Shown here one piece after another: positions 34,159 to 43,563 of a stretch of DNA of 64,000 bases. Under the pieces are notes generated by a model. It was not told where the DNA came from. It was given only the letters and a program-made list of their open reading frames with translations, and made no database searches. A program made the position numbers and the translations under genes. How positions within the stretch are numbered: position 1 is the first letter of the stretch; each line of letters opens with the position of its first letter. The stretch spans positions 8,429 through 72,428 of the forward strand of contig CAKRNG010000010.1 in NCBI GenBank assembly GCA_934370925.1. The letters are read 5' to 3'. This DNA is from an uncultured Lacticaseibacillus sp. GTDB lineage: Bacteria > Bacillota > Bacilli > Lactobacillales > Lactobacillaceae.

Positions 34159-34632
34159 ATGGCAGATAAGACATACCCAATGACCGCTGAAGGTAAAGTA
34201 AAGCTGGAACAAGAACTCGAGGACATGAAGCTCGTTAAGCGGCCACAAGTAATTGAGCGCATCAAGATTGCACGTTCTTTCGGGGACCTGTCCGAAAATT
34301 CTGAATACGAAAGTGCAAAGGACGAACAGTCTGCACTTGAAAGCCGTATCGTGCAGATTGAAACGATGTTGCGCTATGCAGAAATCATCGACAGCAACGC
34401 AATTGCACCCGATGAAATTGCCGTTGGTCGGACCGTTACCTTCCTTGAAGATGGCGAAGATGACCCAGAATCTTACCAGATTGTGGGCGCTGCAGAAGCA
34501 GATCCTTTGTCAGGTAAGATTAGTAACGAATCCCCAATTGCCGTTGCGCTGATTGGCAAGCACATGGGCGATAAGGTTTCCATCCAGACCCCAGGTGGTA
34601 CGATGGACGTCAAGATTACTGAAGTTAAGTAG
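34159..34632 (+). CDS. greA: Transcription elongation factor GreA
   Basis: 157 residues, standard length. The N-terminal coiled coil contains [17 protein letters not shown] and the tip [19 protein letters not shown] with the acidic D/E residues that reach the RNA polymerase active site. The C-terminal FKBP-like domain has [20 protein letters not shown]. It rescues backtracked polymerase by stimulating RNA cleavage. RBS GAAGGGA. Confidence 0.97.
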   Translation: MADKTYPMTAEGKVKLEQELEDMKLVKRPQVIERIKIARSFGDLSENSEYESAKDEQSALESRIVQIETMLRYAEIIDSNAIAPDEIAVGRTVTFLEDGEDDPESYQIVGAAEADPLSGKISNESPIAVALIGKHMGDKVSIQTPGGTMDVKITEVK

Positions 34633-34650
34633 GCACTTTTGATTCAGAGA

Positions 34651-34694
34651 AGGCAGTGGTACCGCAGAAGATGCGGTGGTACTGCCTTTTTGTT
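34651..34694 (+). terminator. greA terminator
   Basis: AGGCAGTGGTACCGC / GCGGTGGTACTGCCT with two wobbles and one mismatch, then TTTTTG. Its GGTACCGC looks like a T-box core by chance, but no Stem I is present. Confidence 0.85.
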
Positions 34695-34876
34695 TTGCGG
34701 ATTTATGATAAACCAAACACGTGCAACCGTTATAGCTAGTCGCGCCCCTCCAAAAAAAATCCTTAATATACAGGGGCTACCATTCTTTTGGCACAGCTTC
34801 AAAATTACTTGCCCCCGAACGCGTTCGACAGTGTAAACTGAAGTCATCAGTAAATATGACATAAGGGGAATTGGCT

Positions 34877-35692
34877 TTGATTAAACATATTTTTGCGGAC
34901 ATGGACGGGACGTTGCTTGACGAGAATGGGGAGGTGACACCCGCGACAGTTGCGGCGATTAAACAGACGGGGCTGCCCGTGACGTTGGTGTCAGCACGCG
35001 CACCGTTAGAGATGGCGCCCGCGATTCAAGCACTTGAATTGACGGAACCGCAAATTGCGTTCAATGGCGGGTTGATTTACCAGCGAACGGCAACGGGCTG
35101 GCGGTACATTAGTGAACGGCCCATTGTGAAGTCGGTTGCGCGTACCGTGATTGATGCGCTTGCGGTGCACTTTCCTGCACTCAGCGTCAGTTATTATGAC
35201 CGCACGAACTGGTACGCGCCAAAGGGTGACCAGGGGACGGCTTTCGAAGCGCACCTGACCAACCAATCGCTGACCGTGACGGCGACGGATGAAGTTTTTG
35301 CGCGCGCAGATAGTGCCATTTTCAAAATCATGATGATTACGTTCGACGCGGCGGAAATGGTTGCGGTTAGTCAGTATCTGCGGGCGTTACAGTTGCCTGG
35401 TATCAGCATTCAGCAGTCTGGCGCGGCATATTTGGAAATCACGAGCGATGAGGCCAAGAAGTCACGCGGGATTGATTACATCTTGGAACGGGAACACCTG
35501 GAAAAGGCGGACACCGCGGGATTCGGGGATGGCCATAATGATTTGCCGATGTTCGACCGGGTCGGTACCGCAATTGTGATGGGTAACGCACTGGATGAAA
35601 TTAAGCGCGTTGCCACGCACGTCACGCGGGCGAATACGGACGATGGCATCGCGTACGCATTGACGCATTACCAGGAGTTTTTGGCGCGGTGA
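34877..35692 (+). CDS. Cof-type HAD-IIB sugar phosphatase
   Basis: About 271 residues from TTG 34877, which sits 8 bases after AAGGGGAA; an in-frame TTG at 34871 would be too close. Motif I is FADMDGTLLDENG, motif II LVSARAP, motif III the Lys in SDEAKKSRGIDYIL, motif IV FGDGHNDLPMF. The C2-type cap lies between. Cof-family enzymes dephosphorylate sugar phosphates or flavin/PLP-type metabolites; the substrate is not predictable. Confidence 0.88.
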   Translation: MIKHIFADMDGTLLDENGEVTPATVAAIKQTGLPVTLVSARAPLEMAPAIQALELTEPQIAFNGGLIYQRTATGWRYISERPIVKSVARTVIDALAVHFPALSVSYYDRTNWYAPKGDQGTAFEAHLTNQSLTVTATDEVFARADSAIFKIMMITFDAAEMVAVSQYLRALQLPGISIQQSGAAYLEITSDEAKKSRGIDYILEREHLEKADTAGFGDGHNDLPMFDRVGTAIVMGNALDEIKRVATHVTRANTDDGIAYALTHYQEFLAR

Positions 35693-35792
35693 TGTTATTG
35701 CTAACTGCCATCGTTGCGGCATGTCAAAAGTAAAAAGGGTAGACAGACTAGTGACCGACAAATGGCCATTAGAAATTGTGAGGGACGATATA

Positions 35793-37964
35793 TTGATTGA
35801 AGCACAAACGATTCAGCTCGTACAACGCGAATTGACGAACATCACGCACCACCAAGTCACCACCGTCTTGAACCTGATGGGCGAAGGCAACACGGTGCCG
35901 TTCATCGCGCGGTACCGGAAGGAAATGACGGGGAGCCTGGATGAAGTCCAGATTCAGACGATTGAAGAGGCGTATAAGCGCGTCACCACGTTGCAGGAGC
36001 GCAAAGCGGCCGTCATCAAGAGTATTGCCGAACAGGGTGCACTGACGCCAGCACTTGAGAAGCAGATTCAGACCAGCGCGAAGCTTCAGGACGTTGAGGA
36101 TATCTACCTCCCGTACAAGCAAAAACGGCAAACCAAGGCAATGGTAGCCAGGGCGCGAGGATTGGAACCGTTCGCCCGCTGGCTGCTTTCTTTCCCCAGC
36201 ACGCCCCTTGCCCCCGAAGCCAAGCGGTACGTGAATCCCGCCAAGGAAATCGCGTCTGTTCAGGACGTTCTCGATGGCGCACACGAAATTCTGGCTGAAA
36301 CCTTCAGCGAAGTCGCGGCTATCCGCAACTGGGTGCGCAGCTTCACGATGCGCACGGGAACTGTCCGTGCGACCGTCAAGTCTAAAGGCGAGGTTCTCGA
36401 TGAGAAGGGCGTCTACCAGCAGTACTATGACTTCGAGGAGGCCATCGCCAAGATGACGTCCACGCGTACGCTCGCAATTAACCGTGGGGAGAAGGAGAAA
36501 ATCCTGACGGTGAAGGTGAAAGTCGACACTGATGCCATCCTGAATTACTGCCACTTCAAGTTCATCGGGAAGCGGCCCAATACGGAAGCAACGGCGTTCA
36601 TCGAGGCAGCGTACCAGGATGCATATAAGCGTTTTGTCGGTCCTGCAATTGAACGTGAGGTGCGCAATGCCCTGACAGAAACGGCGGCGAACAAGTCCAT
36701 TAAGGTTTTCGGACAGAACCTGTACAACTTGCTCATGCAGGCGCCCATCAAGGGAAAGGCTGTCCTCGGCTTCGACCCCGCCTACCGCACCGGTTGTAAG
36801 CTCGCGGTGGTGGATGAAAACGGGAAGTTTCTCGCCAAAGCCGTGATTTATCCGCACAAGCCAGCGCCAGAAGCAAAACGCAACGCCGCAACGGCTGAAT
36901 TCATCGACTTGCTGGAGAAGTACCATGTGACGATGATTGCCATTGGGAACGGGACGGCTAGTCGGGAGTCCGAGGTCTTCGTGTCCGAGGCACTCAAGCA
37001 AATTCCGCGTGACATCTATTACGTCATCGTGAACGAAGCGGGCGCGTCCGTTTACTCGGCGAGTCAGGAAGCACGGGACGAGTTCCCCGAGTTGCAGGTT
37101 GAACAGCGTAGCGCCATCAGTATTGCGCGGCGTCTGCAGGATCCACTTGCCGAATTAGTGAAGATTGATCCCGAATCCGTTGGGGTGGGGCAGTATCAGC
37201 ACGATTTGCCCAGCAAGGACCTATCCAGCGAGGTGGATGTCGTTGTGGAACGCGCCGTCAATCAGGTGGGCGTGAACTTGAACACCGCCAGCTACCAGCT
37301 ACTGACGCGCATTTCGGGGCTCTCGAAAACCATTGCGACCAATATCGTGCAGTATCGTGATGAACACGGGCGTTACAACAGCCGCGCAGAACTGAAGAAG
37401 GTGCCACGCCTTGGCCCGAAAGCCTTTGAACAGTCAGTGGGCTTCCTGCGCATCATCGGCGGTAAACACGCGTTGGACAACACGGACATCCATCCAGAAA
37501 GTTACCCGGTTGTGAAGAAAATTCTGGCGGCAGCGGGTATTACAGAAACGGATTTGGGGAATAAAGCGCAAGTGGCAAAGGTTGCCAAACTTGACCTAGC
37601 CCCATTCGTGAATGCGGGTGTTGGTGCGGAAACGGCAGCGGACATTGTGGCAAGTCTGCAACATCCAGGCCGTGACCTGCGTGATAACATGGCGGCGCCC
37701 CTGTTGCGGCAGGACGTGTTGACGATGGCTGACCTGAAGCCGGGGATGAAGCTAGAAGGAACCGTCCGCAACGTCGTGGACTTCGGCGCGTTCGTGGATA
37801 TCGGCGTTAAACATGACGGCCTTGTACACGTGTCGAAGATGACGCGCAAGTACGTGAGCGACCCTAAAACGGTGGTGGCAATTGGCGACATCGTGGAAGT
37901 GTGGATTGATAGCGTGGATTTGAAGCGCGAACGCATTCAGCTCACCATGGTTGATCCTGGGTAA
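35793..37964 (+). CDS. tex: RNA-binding transcription accessory protein Tex
   Basis: About 723 residues from TTG 35793, preceded by GAGGGA at good distance and matching the family start; in-frame codons further up (GTG 35751, ATG 35721) give an unusual N-tail. Domains in order: N-terminal HTH-like region with TVPFIARYRKEMTGSLDE, the YqgF/RNase H-like domain (VLGFDPAYRTGCKLAVVDE), the helix-hairpin-helix pair (LLTRISGLSKTIATNIV), and a C-terminal S1 domain (GTVRNVVDFGAFVDIGVKHDGLVH). Tex binds RNA and aids transcript turnover or polymerase recycling. Confidence 0.93.
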   Translation: MIEAQTIQLVQRELTNITHHQVTTVLNLMGEGNTVPFIARYRKEMTGSLDEVQIQTIEEAYKRVTTLQERKAAVIKSIAEQGALTPALEKQIQTSAKLQDVEDIYLPYKQKRQTKAMVARARGLEPFARWLLSFPSTPLAPEAKRYVNPAKEIASVQDVLDGAHEILAETFSEVAAIRNWVRSFTMRTGTVRATVKSKGEVLDEKGVYQQYYDFEEAIAKMTSTRTLAINRGEKEKILTVKVKVDTDAILNYCHFKFIGKRPNTEATAFIEAAYQDAYKRFVGPAIEREVRNALTETAANKSIKVFGQNLYNLLMQAPIKGKAVLGFDPAYRTGCKLAVVDENGKFLAKAVIYPHKPAPEAKRNAATAEFIDLLEKYHVTMIAIGNGTASRESEVFVSEALKQIPRDIYYVIVNEAGASVYSASQEARDEFPELQVEQRSAISIARRLQDPLAELVKIDPESVGVGQYQHDLPSKDLSSEVDVVVERAVNQVGVNLNTASYQLLTRISGLSKTIATNIVQYRDEHGRYNSRAELKKVPRLGPKAFEQSVGFLRIIGGKHALDNTDIHPESYPVVKKILAAAGITETDLGNKAQVAKVAKLDLAPFVNAGVGAETAADIVASLQHPGRDLRDNMAAPLLRQDVLTMADLKPGMKLEGTVRNVVDFGAFVDIGVKHDGLVHVSKMTRKYVSDPKTVVAIGDIVEVWIDSVDLKRERIQLTMVDPG

Positions 37965-37981
37965 GGCTAAGGGCACACGTA

Positions 37982-38016
37982 AGGTATCGGCGGAGGGCGC
38001 GCCGATGCCTTTTTTG
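37982..38016 (+). terminator. tex terminator
   Basis: AGGTATCGGCG, loop GAGGGCG, CGCCGATGCCT, then TTTTTT. Confidence 0.88.
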
Positions 38017-38179
38017 CACGGTTGGACCGTTCAGATGTTCAATGTTTTGCATGTTTGTGGGACAATGAAGGCGTTATGAATGAATGCTGAGTTAAGCAAG
38101 GGATGGTTTAACTCAGCGCACTATGGACAAAAGTTTTCTGGTTGCTGAATGGGTTGAAATGGTTGGAGGGAATAGTGTT

Positions 38180-39223
38180 ATGCATGAAAAAGGACCTCGT
38201 TGGGTTATTATTGCGCTGGCGTTGGTGGTGACTGTTGGACTGGCAGGTTGTCACAACAATGATAATCAGCGTACAAAATCGGCGAGTCAGCAGACTGTGA
38301 AATCATCAAGTGAAAAACAAGTCGAACAAGGCAATGGGAGTTACGATTTAAGTGCAATAAAGGCCTCTTTTGTCGGCGTTGGCTTTACCTATGCGACGAG
38401 TACGTACAATGGTGAAAGTGTTGATAAGGCCATGGATGAAGGAAATGCCCCACAGAATAGTGTGAGTGATTCTGTTGTAAGGGGTTATTTTGTGTCCACC
38501 ACAAAAGCAAGAGTCATGCAAGCGCACAGTGCACAACCAACGACAATCGCAGTTGAAATTACACATAAGTACGTCAAAGTCGGTGCCCATAAATTTAGCT
38601 ATACAACACGAAATAATGCAGTGACGTCTTTTGGCGAATCAACGACTGAAAATAGCGATGGTGTGAAGATTCAATATGAGATGCGTTGGGCGGATACTGC
38701 CAAAGCTGAAATCACTGAAATGGAAGAGACGTCGAGTACTGATGCTGCTTCAGAAAGTACTAGTAACGCTTCAGTGGAAGTTGGAATGAATACTGTTGAT
38801 ACTATTTATAAAAGTAGTTGGTTTGCGAATAATAAAAAGGCGTTGGCGTTGAACCTTTATAAAGGAACCTGGACACAGTACGTTGAAGGCACGTACGGAC
38901 CAGAAATACCGGAAGCCAATTGGAAAGTGCAGAATGTTTGGACCATCAAGAAAGTGCTGAAGCATCCAGATGGTAGTTATGTGTTTAATCTAGCTGGTAA
39001 AGATGGCTATCACGCGCTTCTCTTCGTACCAGAAGAAAAGACGTTAACGAAGAATTGGCAAAAGAACACGGCAATAACGGATAACACATCCACTGATTTT
39101 GCGCGAATTGCTGAAAGTGATGTTCAGAAAACGGATAAGTACTTTGATTTGACGGACTGTTATAATGCTTTCCAAAAATTCAGTGATGAGGATAGTGTAG
39201 GAATATTCTCGCCAGCAGGATAA
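38180..39223 (+). CDS. Lipoprotein of unknown function
   Basis: About 347 residues from ATG 38180 (GGAGGG upstream). The signal peptide ends in VGLAGC, giving a lipidated cysteine near residue 24. A Ser/Gln/Lys-rich linker is followed by two regions: an N-terminal one without recognised motifs, and a C-terminal beta-rich one (LNLYKGTWTQYVEGTYG, VWTIKKVLKHPDGSYVFNLAGKDGYHALLF) resembling small DUF4767/lipocalin-like domains of lactobacillar lipoproteins. Function unknown. The gene is AT-richer than its neighbours (mutation bias or transfer; not tested) and is monocistronic. Confidence 0.7.
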   Translation: MHEKGPRWVIIALALVVTVGLAGCHNNDNQRTKSASQQTVKSSSEKQVEQGNGSYDLSAIKASFVGVGFTYATSTYNGESVDKAMDEGNAPQNSVSDSVVRGYFVSTTKARVMQAHSAQPTTIAVEITHKYVKVGAHKFSYTTRNNAVTSFGESTTENSDGVKIQYEMRWADTAKAEITEMEETSSTDAASESTSNASVEVGMNTVDTIYKSSWFANNKKALALNLYKGTWTQYVEGTYGPEIPEANWKVQNVWTIKKVLKHPDGSYVFNLAGKDGYHALLFVPEEKTLTKNWQKNTAITDNTSTDFARIAESDVQKTDKYFDLTDCYNAFQKFSDEDSVGIFSPAG

Positions 39224-39236
39224 TTCAGATATCTTG

Positions 39237-39283
39237 AAAAGCAACTAATGTTCGCGATATGTGGACACTAGTTGCTTTTTTTA
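39237..39283 (+). terminator. Terminator after the lipoprotein gene
   Basis: AAAAGCAACTA and TAGTTGCTTTT pair over 11 bp around a 21-base loop, followed by TTT. Confidence 0.85.
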
Positions 39284-39410
39284 GATATTCCATCCAAAAA
39301 TTCACATCAATCTATTTCCCTTTACAACAACATCCGGTATGCTATTCAAGGCGTGTTTTTACAACATGGGGTTGTGCACGACTGTCTACATATTGTGAAC
39401 GAGGTGCGTT

Positions 39411-40316
39411 ATGGCGATTTGGCATAAGAATGGGAAGTTTGAACCAATGAAGCGACTTGGGGTGGCATTTGCGAGCGCACTCATGACGGCGTTAGCGTTG
39501 AATTTATTTTTGACGCCAGCGAATGTCTTTCAGGCGGGTGCAACTGGGGTGGCCCAGCTGATTTCGTTGTTTTTGCGGCGAACGGGGATGCATACCGGTG
39601 ATTTGACGGGGTGGTTCAACTTGTTACTGAATATCCCGCTTGTTTACCTGGCGTGGCGGAAACTGGGTCGGCAGTTCACGATTTTCAGCATGATTAATAC
39701 CTTCCTCATTTCCGGACTGGTCATTATTTTGCCAGTGCACGCGTTGACGGATAATCCACTGATGAACGCGATTTTTGGTGGGGTACTCACGGGTGTTGGC
39801 GTGGGGATTGCACTCCGTTATGGGTTCTCGACGGGTGGATTCGATATCCTGTCGATGTACTTGGCGAAAACGACGCGCCGTTCCGTTGGGGTGCTCATGT
39901 TCGCGATTAATTTTGTCATCGTGTTCATTGCCGGCGTGGGGATTGAGTGGGAGAGTGCGTTGTACACCATCATCTCCATCTACTGCATGACGCGCGTGGT
40001 GGATACGATTCACACGGCAAACCAAAAAATGACGGCGTTCATCGTGACGGAGAATCAGGATGCGGTCATCCAAGCCGTCAGCAAGCGCCTTATTCGCGGT
40101 ATTACGGTCATGGACTCGCAGGGTGGCTTCATGCGGCATGATAATCATACTTTGATGATTGTGGTGTCGCGTTACGAACTGTACGATTTAACCGAGGCCA
40201 CGCACCAAGCAGACCCGCTCGCGTTCATCAACATGGTGGCGACCGTCGACGTATTTGGTGAATTCCTGTCCGCAGATCAGCAGAAGGAAAAGGCGAATTT
40301 GACGGTGAAGAGGTAA
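39411..40316 (+). CDS. YitT-family membrane protein
   Basis: 301 residues. About five membrane helices in the first 190 residues, with the family pattern ALNLFLTPANVFQAGATGVAQL and LRYGFSTGGFDILSMYLAKT. A cytoplasmic DUF2179 domain follows (TAFIVTENQDAVIQAVSKRL, GITVMDSQGGF). YitT proteins are widespread in Firmicutes; transport of a small solute is suspected but not shown. Has its own start region after the lipoprotein terminator. Confidence 0.9.
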   Translation: MAIWHKNGKFEPMKRLGVAFASALMTALALNLFLTPANVFQAGATGVAQLISLFLRRTGMHTGDLTGWFNLLLNIPLVYLAWRKLGRQFTIFSMINTFLISGLVIILPVHALTDNPLMNAIFGGVLTGVGVGIALRYGFSTGGFDILSMYLAKTTRRSVGVLMFAINFVIVFIAGVGIEWESALYTIISIYCMTRVVDTIHTANQKMTAFIVTENQDAVIQAVSKRLIRGITVMDSQGGFMRHDNHTLMIVVSRYELYDLTEATHQADPLAFINMVATVDVFGEFLSADQQKEKANLTVKR

Positions 40317-40384
40317 AGGGCAACGTTGCGATAGAATGGGGCGATGTCTTTCTAATAAGGCCCTTTCAAAAATGTTTAATATGA

Positions 40385-40597
40385 GTGGAAGTTATTGAGT
40401 TATCAAAGGCGTTCAAACAACTGAGTCACTGGCAGAGCGTATTACTACTCAATTTCGTGCAGGAGACGGGTCTAATGGTATATAGTCAGTGGGTTCAATC
40501 GGGGAAGGACGCAGATATTGAGGATGTGATTCAGACAACCATTAATTTGTTGCAGGGAGGTATACAAGCGTTTTTGTCCGACGACCTTGCTAAGTGA
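40385..40597 (+). pseudogene. Probable 3' remnant of a TetR-type regulator
   Basis: A 70-codon frame, starting only at a GTG without a ribosome binding site. The segment GLMVYSQWVQSGKDADIEDV followed by IQTTINLLQGGIQAFL has the pattern of the C-terminal dimerisation helices of TetR/AcrR regulators (W.. G.. ... LL.GGI..FL). The DNA-binding N-terminus is absent. I read it as a decayed gene; a real small protein cannot be excluded. Confidence 0.5.
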
Positions 40598-40636
40598 ATG
40601 TGTAACACAAAGAAACTCTTTTTCAGTAAACCAAAA

Positions 40637-40682
40637 TAGAGGCACCTCAAATCCTGAACTTAGGATTTGAGGTGCCTCTATA
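40637..40682. terminator. Bidirectional terminator
   Basis: A perfect 19-bp stem TAGAGGCACCTCAAATCCT / AGGATTTGAGGTGCCTCTA. The head of the hairpin, AAATCCTGAACTTAGGATTT, is nearly the same as the head of the B repeat (3078-3097). Confidence 0.85.
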
Positions 40683-40801
40683 AAATAAGCATCCAGACCA
40701 ATCAAGGACAGGATGCTTAATGATCGAATTATCGACTGACAAATTCCACCTCACACTGAGCCGGAATTATCACATCAATCGTCAACTAAACTCATTTCGG
40801 C

Positions 40802-41773
40802 TTATAGTGCCCAAGCTGAGGCAGGTAATGATTGTGCCATTTTCAGCTGCTGACCCAAAGTCATTCCGACGTATTCGCCGTGGCCAAGCAACTGGAGGAC
40901 ACCGTAAGCGCCTGAACTAGAGTTGCGGGCGTTCACTTGACCGTTAGATTCGCGGCGAATGATGGTGGCCCACTTGGTAGCGCTGAAGGTTCCCTTGTTA
41001 GTTGCGAGCCAGTTTGCCAGTGCGGTGATATTGACGGTACCGCTAGTCTGGTTCATGTTCAACCCGTTGCTAGAACTGTTGGTCGTACTGGTTGAGGTCG
41101 TTGCCTTTTTCGTGGTAGCAGCGCTAGAGGGGCTGCTGGAGCTAGAAGTACTGCTTGCACTAGTTGTGTTGCTAGCGTTGGAAGTGCTCTTTGCGTTGCT
41201 AGTACTACTACTGCTCTTAGCGGGCGTCGTACTTGATGCCTTTGTGCTGGTACTGGTAGAAGTAGTTGCATCAGGCGTCGTCGTTTTCGTCGTTGTCGTA
41301 GCAGTCTTAGCGCTAGTAGCAGTGCTGGTCGCAGGCACAACCAAGCTGAGCTGTTGACCAACAGAAATCAGATTAATGTTACTGATGTGGTTGTAACTTG
41401 CCAGGCTGGTTACGGAGACGTGGAACTTAGCCGCAATCTCTGACAAGGTGTCGCCACTCTTGACGGTGTACGTGGTCGTCTTGGTGCTGGAAGCCACAGT
41501 ACTCTTTGTCGTATTTGAAGAAGTCGTGTTAATTCGCAACTTCTGACCAACAATGATGAGGTTGGCGTTTTTAAGGTTGTTGTTAGTTACTAATACACTG
41601 GTACTCGTGTTGTGAGTTAGAGCCAGCTGGGATAGTGTATCACCAGCCTGGACCGTAATGGTGTTTGTGTCAGTGGTAGTTGCGGCATTAACGTTGTTTT
41701 GCTGAGCCAAGAAAGTTGCTGGCGCAATTGCTAAGGCTGCAGAGACAATCCATTTAACTTGAGGTGATTTGAT
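40802..41773 (-). CDS. LysM-domain cell-wall protein with Apf/transglycosylase-like C-terminus; probable ATC start
   Basis: About 323 residues. Two LysM domains (VQAGDTLSQLALTHN and VKSGDTLSEIAAKFHVS) bind peptidoglycan. A long Ser/Thr/Ala linker follows, and then a C-terminal domain (WATIIRRESNGQVNARN, SSGAYGVLQLLGHGEYV) like aggregation-promoting factors, with the ES pair of lysozyme-like folds. A clear signal peptide (KSPQVKWIVSAALAIAPAT, cut near VNA-A) is encoded upstream of the first standard start codon (TTG 41710). The frame is closed by TAA at 41779-41777, leaving only GTT and ATC. ATC 41773-41771 sits 8 bases after AGGAGTG. So initiation at ATC, or a damaged start codon, is implied. 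Confidence 0.8.
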   Translation of the reverse strand: MKSPQVKWIVSAALAIAPATFLAQQNNVNAATTTDTNTITVQAGDTLSQLALTHNTSTSVLVTNNNLKNANLIIVGQKLRINTTSSNTTKSTVASSTKTTTYTVKSGDTLSEIAAKFHVSVTSLASYNHISNINLISVGQQLSLVVPATSTATSAKTATTTTKTTTPDATTSTSTSTKASSTTPAKSSSSTSNAKSTSNASNTTSASSTSSSSSPSSAATTKKATTSTSTTNSSSNGLNMNQTSGTVNITALANWLATNKGTFSATKWATIIRRESNGQVNARNSSSGAYGVLQLLGHGEYVGMTLGQQLKMAQSLPASAWAL

Positions 41774-42024
41774 AACTTATTCACTCCTATTTTTTGGGTT
41801 TCCTTATCTATCAACAGTGATTGAGTATAGATGATGGATATGACATAGGAACCGCAAACGGATTACATATTTTTATTGTTATGAAACATTGTAATGTTGG
41901 TGAATAATAATAGCTTCTGTTACACGTTCGTAATTTAATGGACTTGAGTGTAAAAAATAGGGTAGTGATTGTGAAACGTCGGTAACGTCAATTATTTTAA
42001 TGATTTAGATTGTTTAAAGAAATC

Positions 42025-42062
42025 TAAAAAAACACCACCCAAAATCGGGTGGTGTTTTTCGT
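42025..42062 (-). terminator. rpsD terminator
   Basis: AAAAACACCACCC / GGGTGGTGTTTTT with loop of six bases, followed on the minus strand by TTTTTTAG; it could act both ways. The 41774-42024 stretch upstream of the LysM gene is AT-rich and should hold its promoter. Confidence 0.9.
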
Positions 42063-42072
42063 AAAATCGATA

Positions 42073-42684
42073 TTACAGCTTCTGGTTGTAGTATTCAACA
42101 ACGAGGGCTTCGTCGATTTCTGGTTCGAGTTCTTCGCGCTGTGGCAAACGAACAAGGGAACCAACCTTCTTGTTGTCATCGAAGGCAACGTATGCTGCGC
42201 GGCTAACGGTTGCTTCAAGAGCAGCGTTAACGATCGCAAGGTTCTGGGAACGTTCGCGGAGGCCAATTTCCTGACCAGGCTTAACTTCGTATGAAGGGAT
42301 ATCAACGCGCTTGCCGTCGACCGTAACGTGGCCGTGGTTAACGAGCTGACGAGCCTGTGCACGCGTAGTAGCAAGGCCGAGGCGGTAAACGATGTTATCA
42401 AGACGCTGTTCGAGCAGAATCATGAAGTTTTCACCGTGCGTACCTTCAGTAATCTTACCGGCGCGAACGAAGAGGTTACGGAACTGACGTTCGTTAAGGC
42501 CGTACATACGACGGAGCTTCTGCTTTTCCTGCAACTGGGTGCCGTATTCGGAAATCTTCCGACGGCTGTTAGGACCGTGGTCACCAGGTGCGTAAGGACG
42601 ACGAGCAAGTTCCTTACCGGTACCGGAAAGGGAAATGCCGAGACGACGAGAAAGCTTCCAAGATGGGCCAGTGTAACGTGACAT
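42073..42684 (-). CDS. rpsD: 30S ribosomal protein S4
   Basis: 203 residues, typical length. [26 protein letters not shown] at the start and the S4 RNA-binding domain ([27 protein letters not shown]) are unmistakable. It is a primary 16S rRNA binder at the 5' domain. Zinc-ligand cysteines are absent, i.e. the C-minus form. Monocistronic, with a 180-base leader that probably carries autoregulation. Confidence 0.98.
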   Translation of the reverse strand: MSRYTGPSWKLSRRLGISLSGTGKELARRPYAPGDHGPNSRRKISEYGTQLQEKQKLRRMYGLNERQFRNLFVRAGKITEGTHGENFMILLEQRLDNIVYRLGLATTRAQARQLVNHGHVTVDGKRVDIPSYEVKPGQEIGLRERSQNLAIVNAALEATVSRAAYVAFDDNKKVGSLVRLPQREELEPEIDEALVVEYYNQKL

Positions 42685-42689
42685 AAGAG

Positions 42690-42866
42690 TAATTCCTCCA
42701 AAAATTTTGATTGGAGTAAAATATAGATTAATGGATTTAACACACGGGCAGTTAGACGATGGTTCACCGTTGCAGCACGGTTACTTCTTCCTTATCGCTG
42801 ACGCAGATAGGTGCCTAACTGGAGCCGACCATGTCGTCCACCGCTGCAATATTTTACACGTCGACT
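42690..42866 (-). promoter_or_regulatory. Long rpsD 5' leader (candidate S4-binding autoregulatory leader)
   Basis: The 170-base untranslated leader is rich in inverted segments, for example ACCGTGCTGCAACGGT on the minus strand. Firmicutes rpsD mRNAs often carry an S4-binding leader; assignment here is by position and length, not by a matched consensus. Confidence 0.4.
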
Positions 42867-43347
42867 AATATACCGCATTTAGGGCCTTGACGTCAACGTG
42901 CTTTGCCAAAGCGGCCGCAAATTCAACTAATGTCTCGCGTTCTTCATTCGAAAAACGGTCTGTTGTTGGGGAGTCGATGTCTAGAACGCCAATGGTTTTG
43001 CCGTCAACGACGAGGGGAACAACGACTTCTGCGTTGCTGGCGGCGTCACAAGCGATGTGGCCGGGAAACGCGTGCACATCTGGAACGACAATCGCTTCAT
43101 TCTTTGCGTAGCACGTTCCCACAACACCGGAACCGGGCGTGATGTGCATGCAGGCGACTTTGCCCTGGAAGGGACCGAGGTCAAGCGTGCCGGTTGCGTT
43201 ACTAAAAAGGTAGAAGCCAACCCAGTTTGTTTCGGGCATGGCGTCTGCCAGAAGCGCACTGGCGTTACTCAAGTTTGTGATGGGATTGTGTTCATCTGTG
43301 AGTAAAGCGTCGATTTGGTCGATAACAATGGGGTCTAATGTGTACAT
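42865..43347 (-). CDS. msrC: Free methionine-(R)-sulfoxide reductase (GAF domain)
   Basis: 160 residues, a single GAF domain. The three cysteines of the fRMsr active site are visible in CMHITPGSGVVGTCYAKN and PGHIACDAASN, and NWVGFYLF, LDIDSPTTDRFS complete the signature. It reduces free Met-R-sulfoxide with thioredoxin, an oxidative-damage repair role. RBS GGAAGG before ATG. Divergent from ezrA. Confidence 0.93.
   Translation of the reverse strand: MYTLDPIVIDQIDALLTDEHNPITNLSNASALLADAMPETNWVGFYLFSNATGTLDLGPFQGKVACMHITPGSGVVGTCYAKNEAIVVPDVHAFPGHIACDAASNAEVVVPLVVDGKTIGVLDIDSPTTDRFSNEERETLVEFAAALAKHVDVKALNAVY
42867..42896 (-). promoter_or_regulatory. rpsD promoter inside the end of the fRMsr gene
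   Basis: TTGACG (42896-42891) and TATATT (42872-42867) with an 18-base spacer on the minus strand; it overlaps the last codons of the upstream gene. Confidence 0.65.
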
Positions 43348-43563
43348 TTTGGTTCCTTCCCTTCACAATCTTTCACATATGTCATCAAAAGGTATTTTAA
43401 GTTGCCCGTTTTTTTGCGATACTGGAGGGCAGGAGGGTGTTCGTGCATCTGCACGGCACCATGTTCGTATTGTATCCGCGATGAAATTGGAATGCAATGC
43501 GGGAGTTTACATAATTTAATGAAAGTTTCCCTAATGTGTTTGGGGATGAGGGGTGCATGCAAG

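Noticed and set aside
34651..34687. T-box antiterminator core (GGTACCGC) after greA
   Set aside because: It is one arm of the greA terminator; no Stem I, specifier or downstream gene dependent on it is seen.
35769..37001. 410-codon minus-strand frame inside tex
   Set aside because: Mirror of the codon bias of tex; there is no ribosome binding site and no domain, and tex is complete on the plus strand.
40959..41357. 132-codon hydrophobic frame opposite the LysM gene linker
   Set aside because: The low-complexity Val/Leu/Ala string is simply the complement of the Ser/Thr-rich linker codons.
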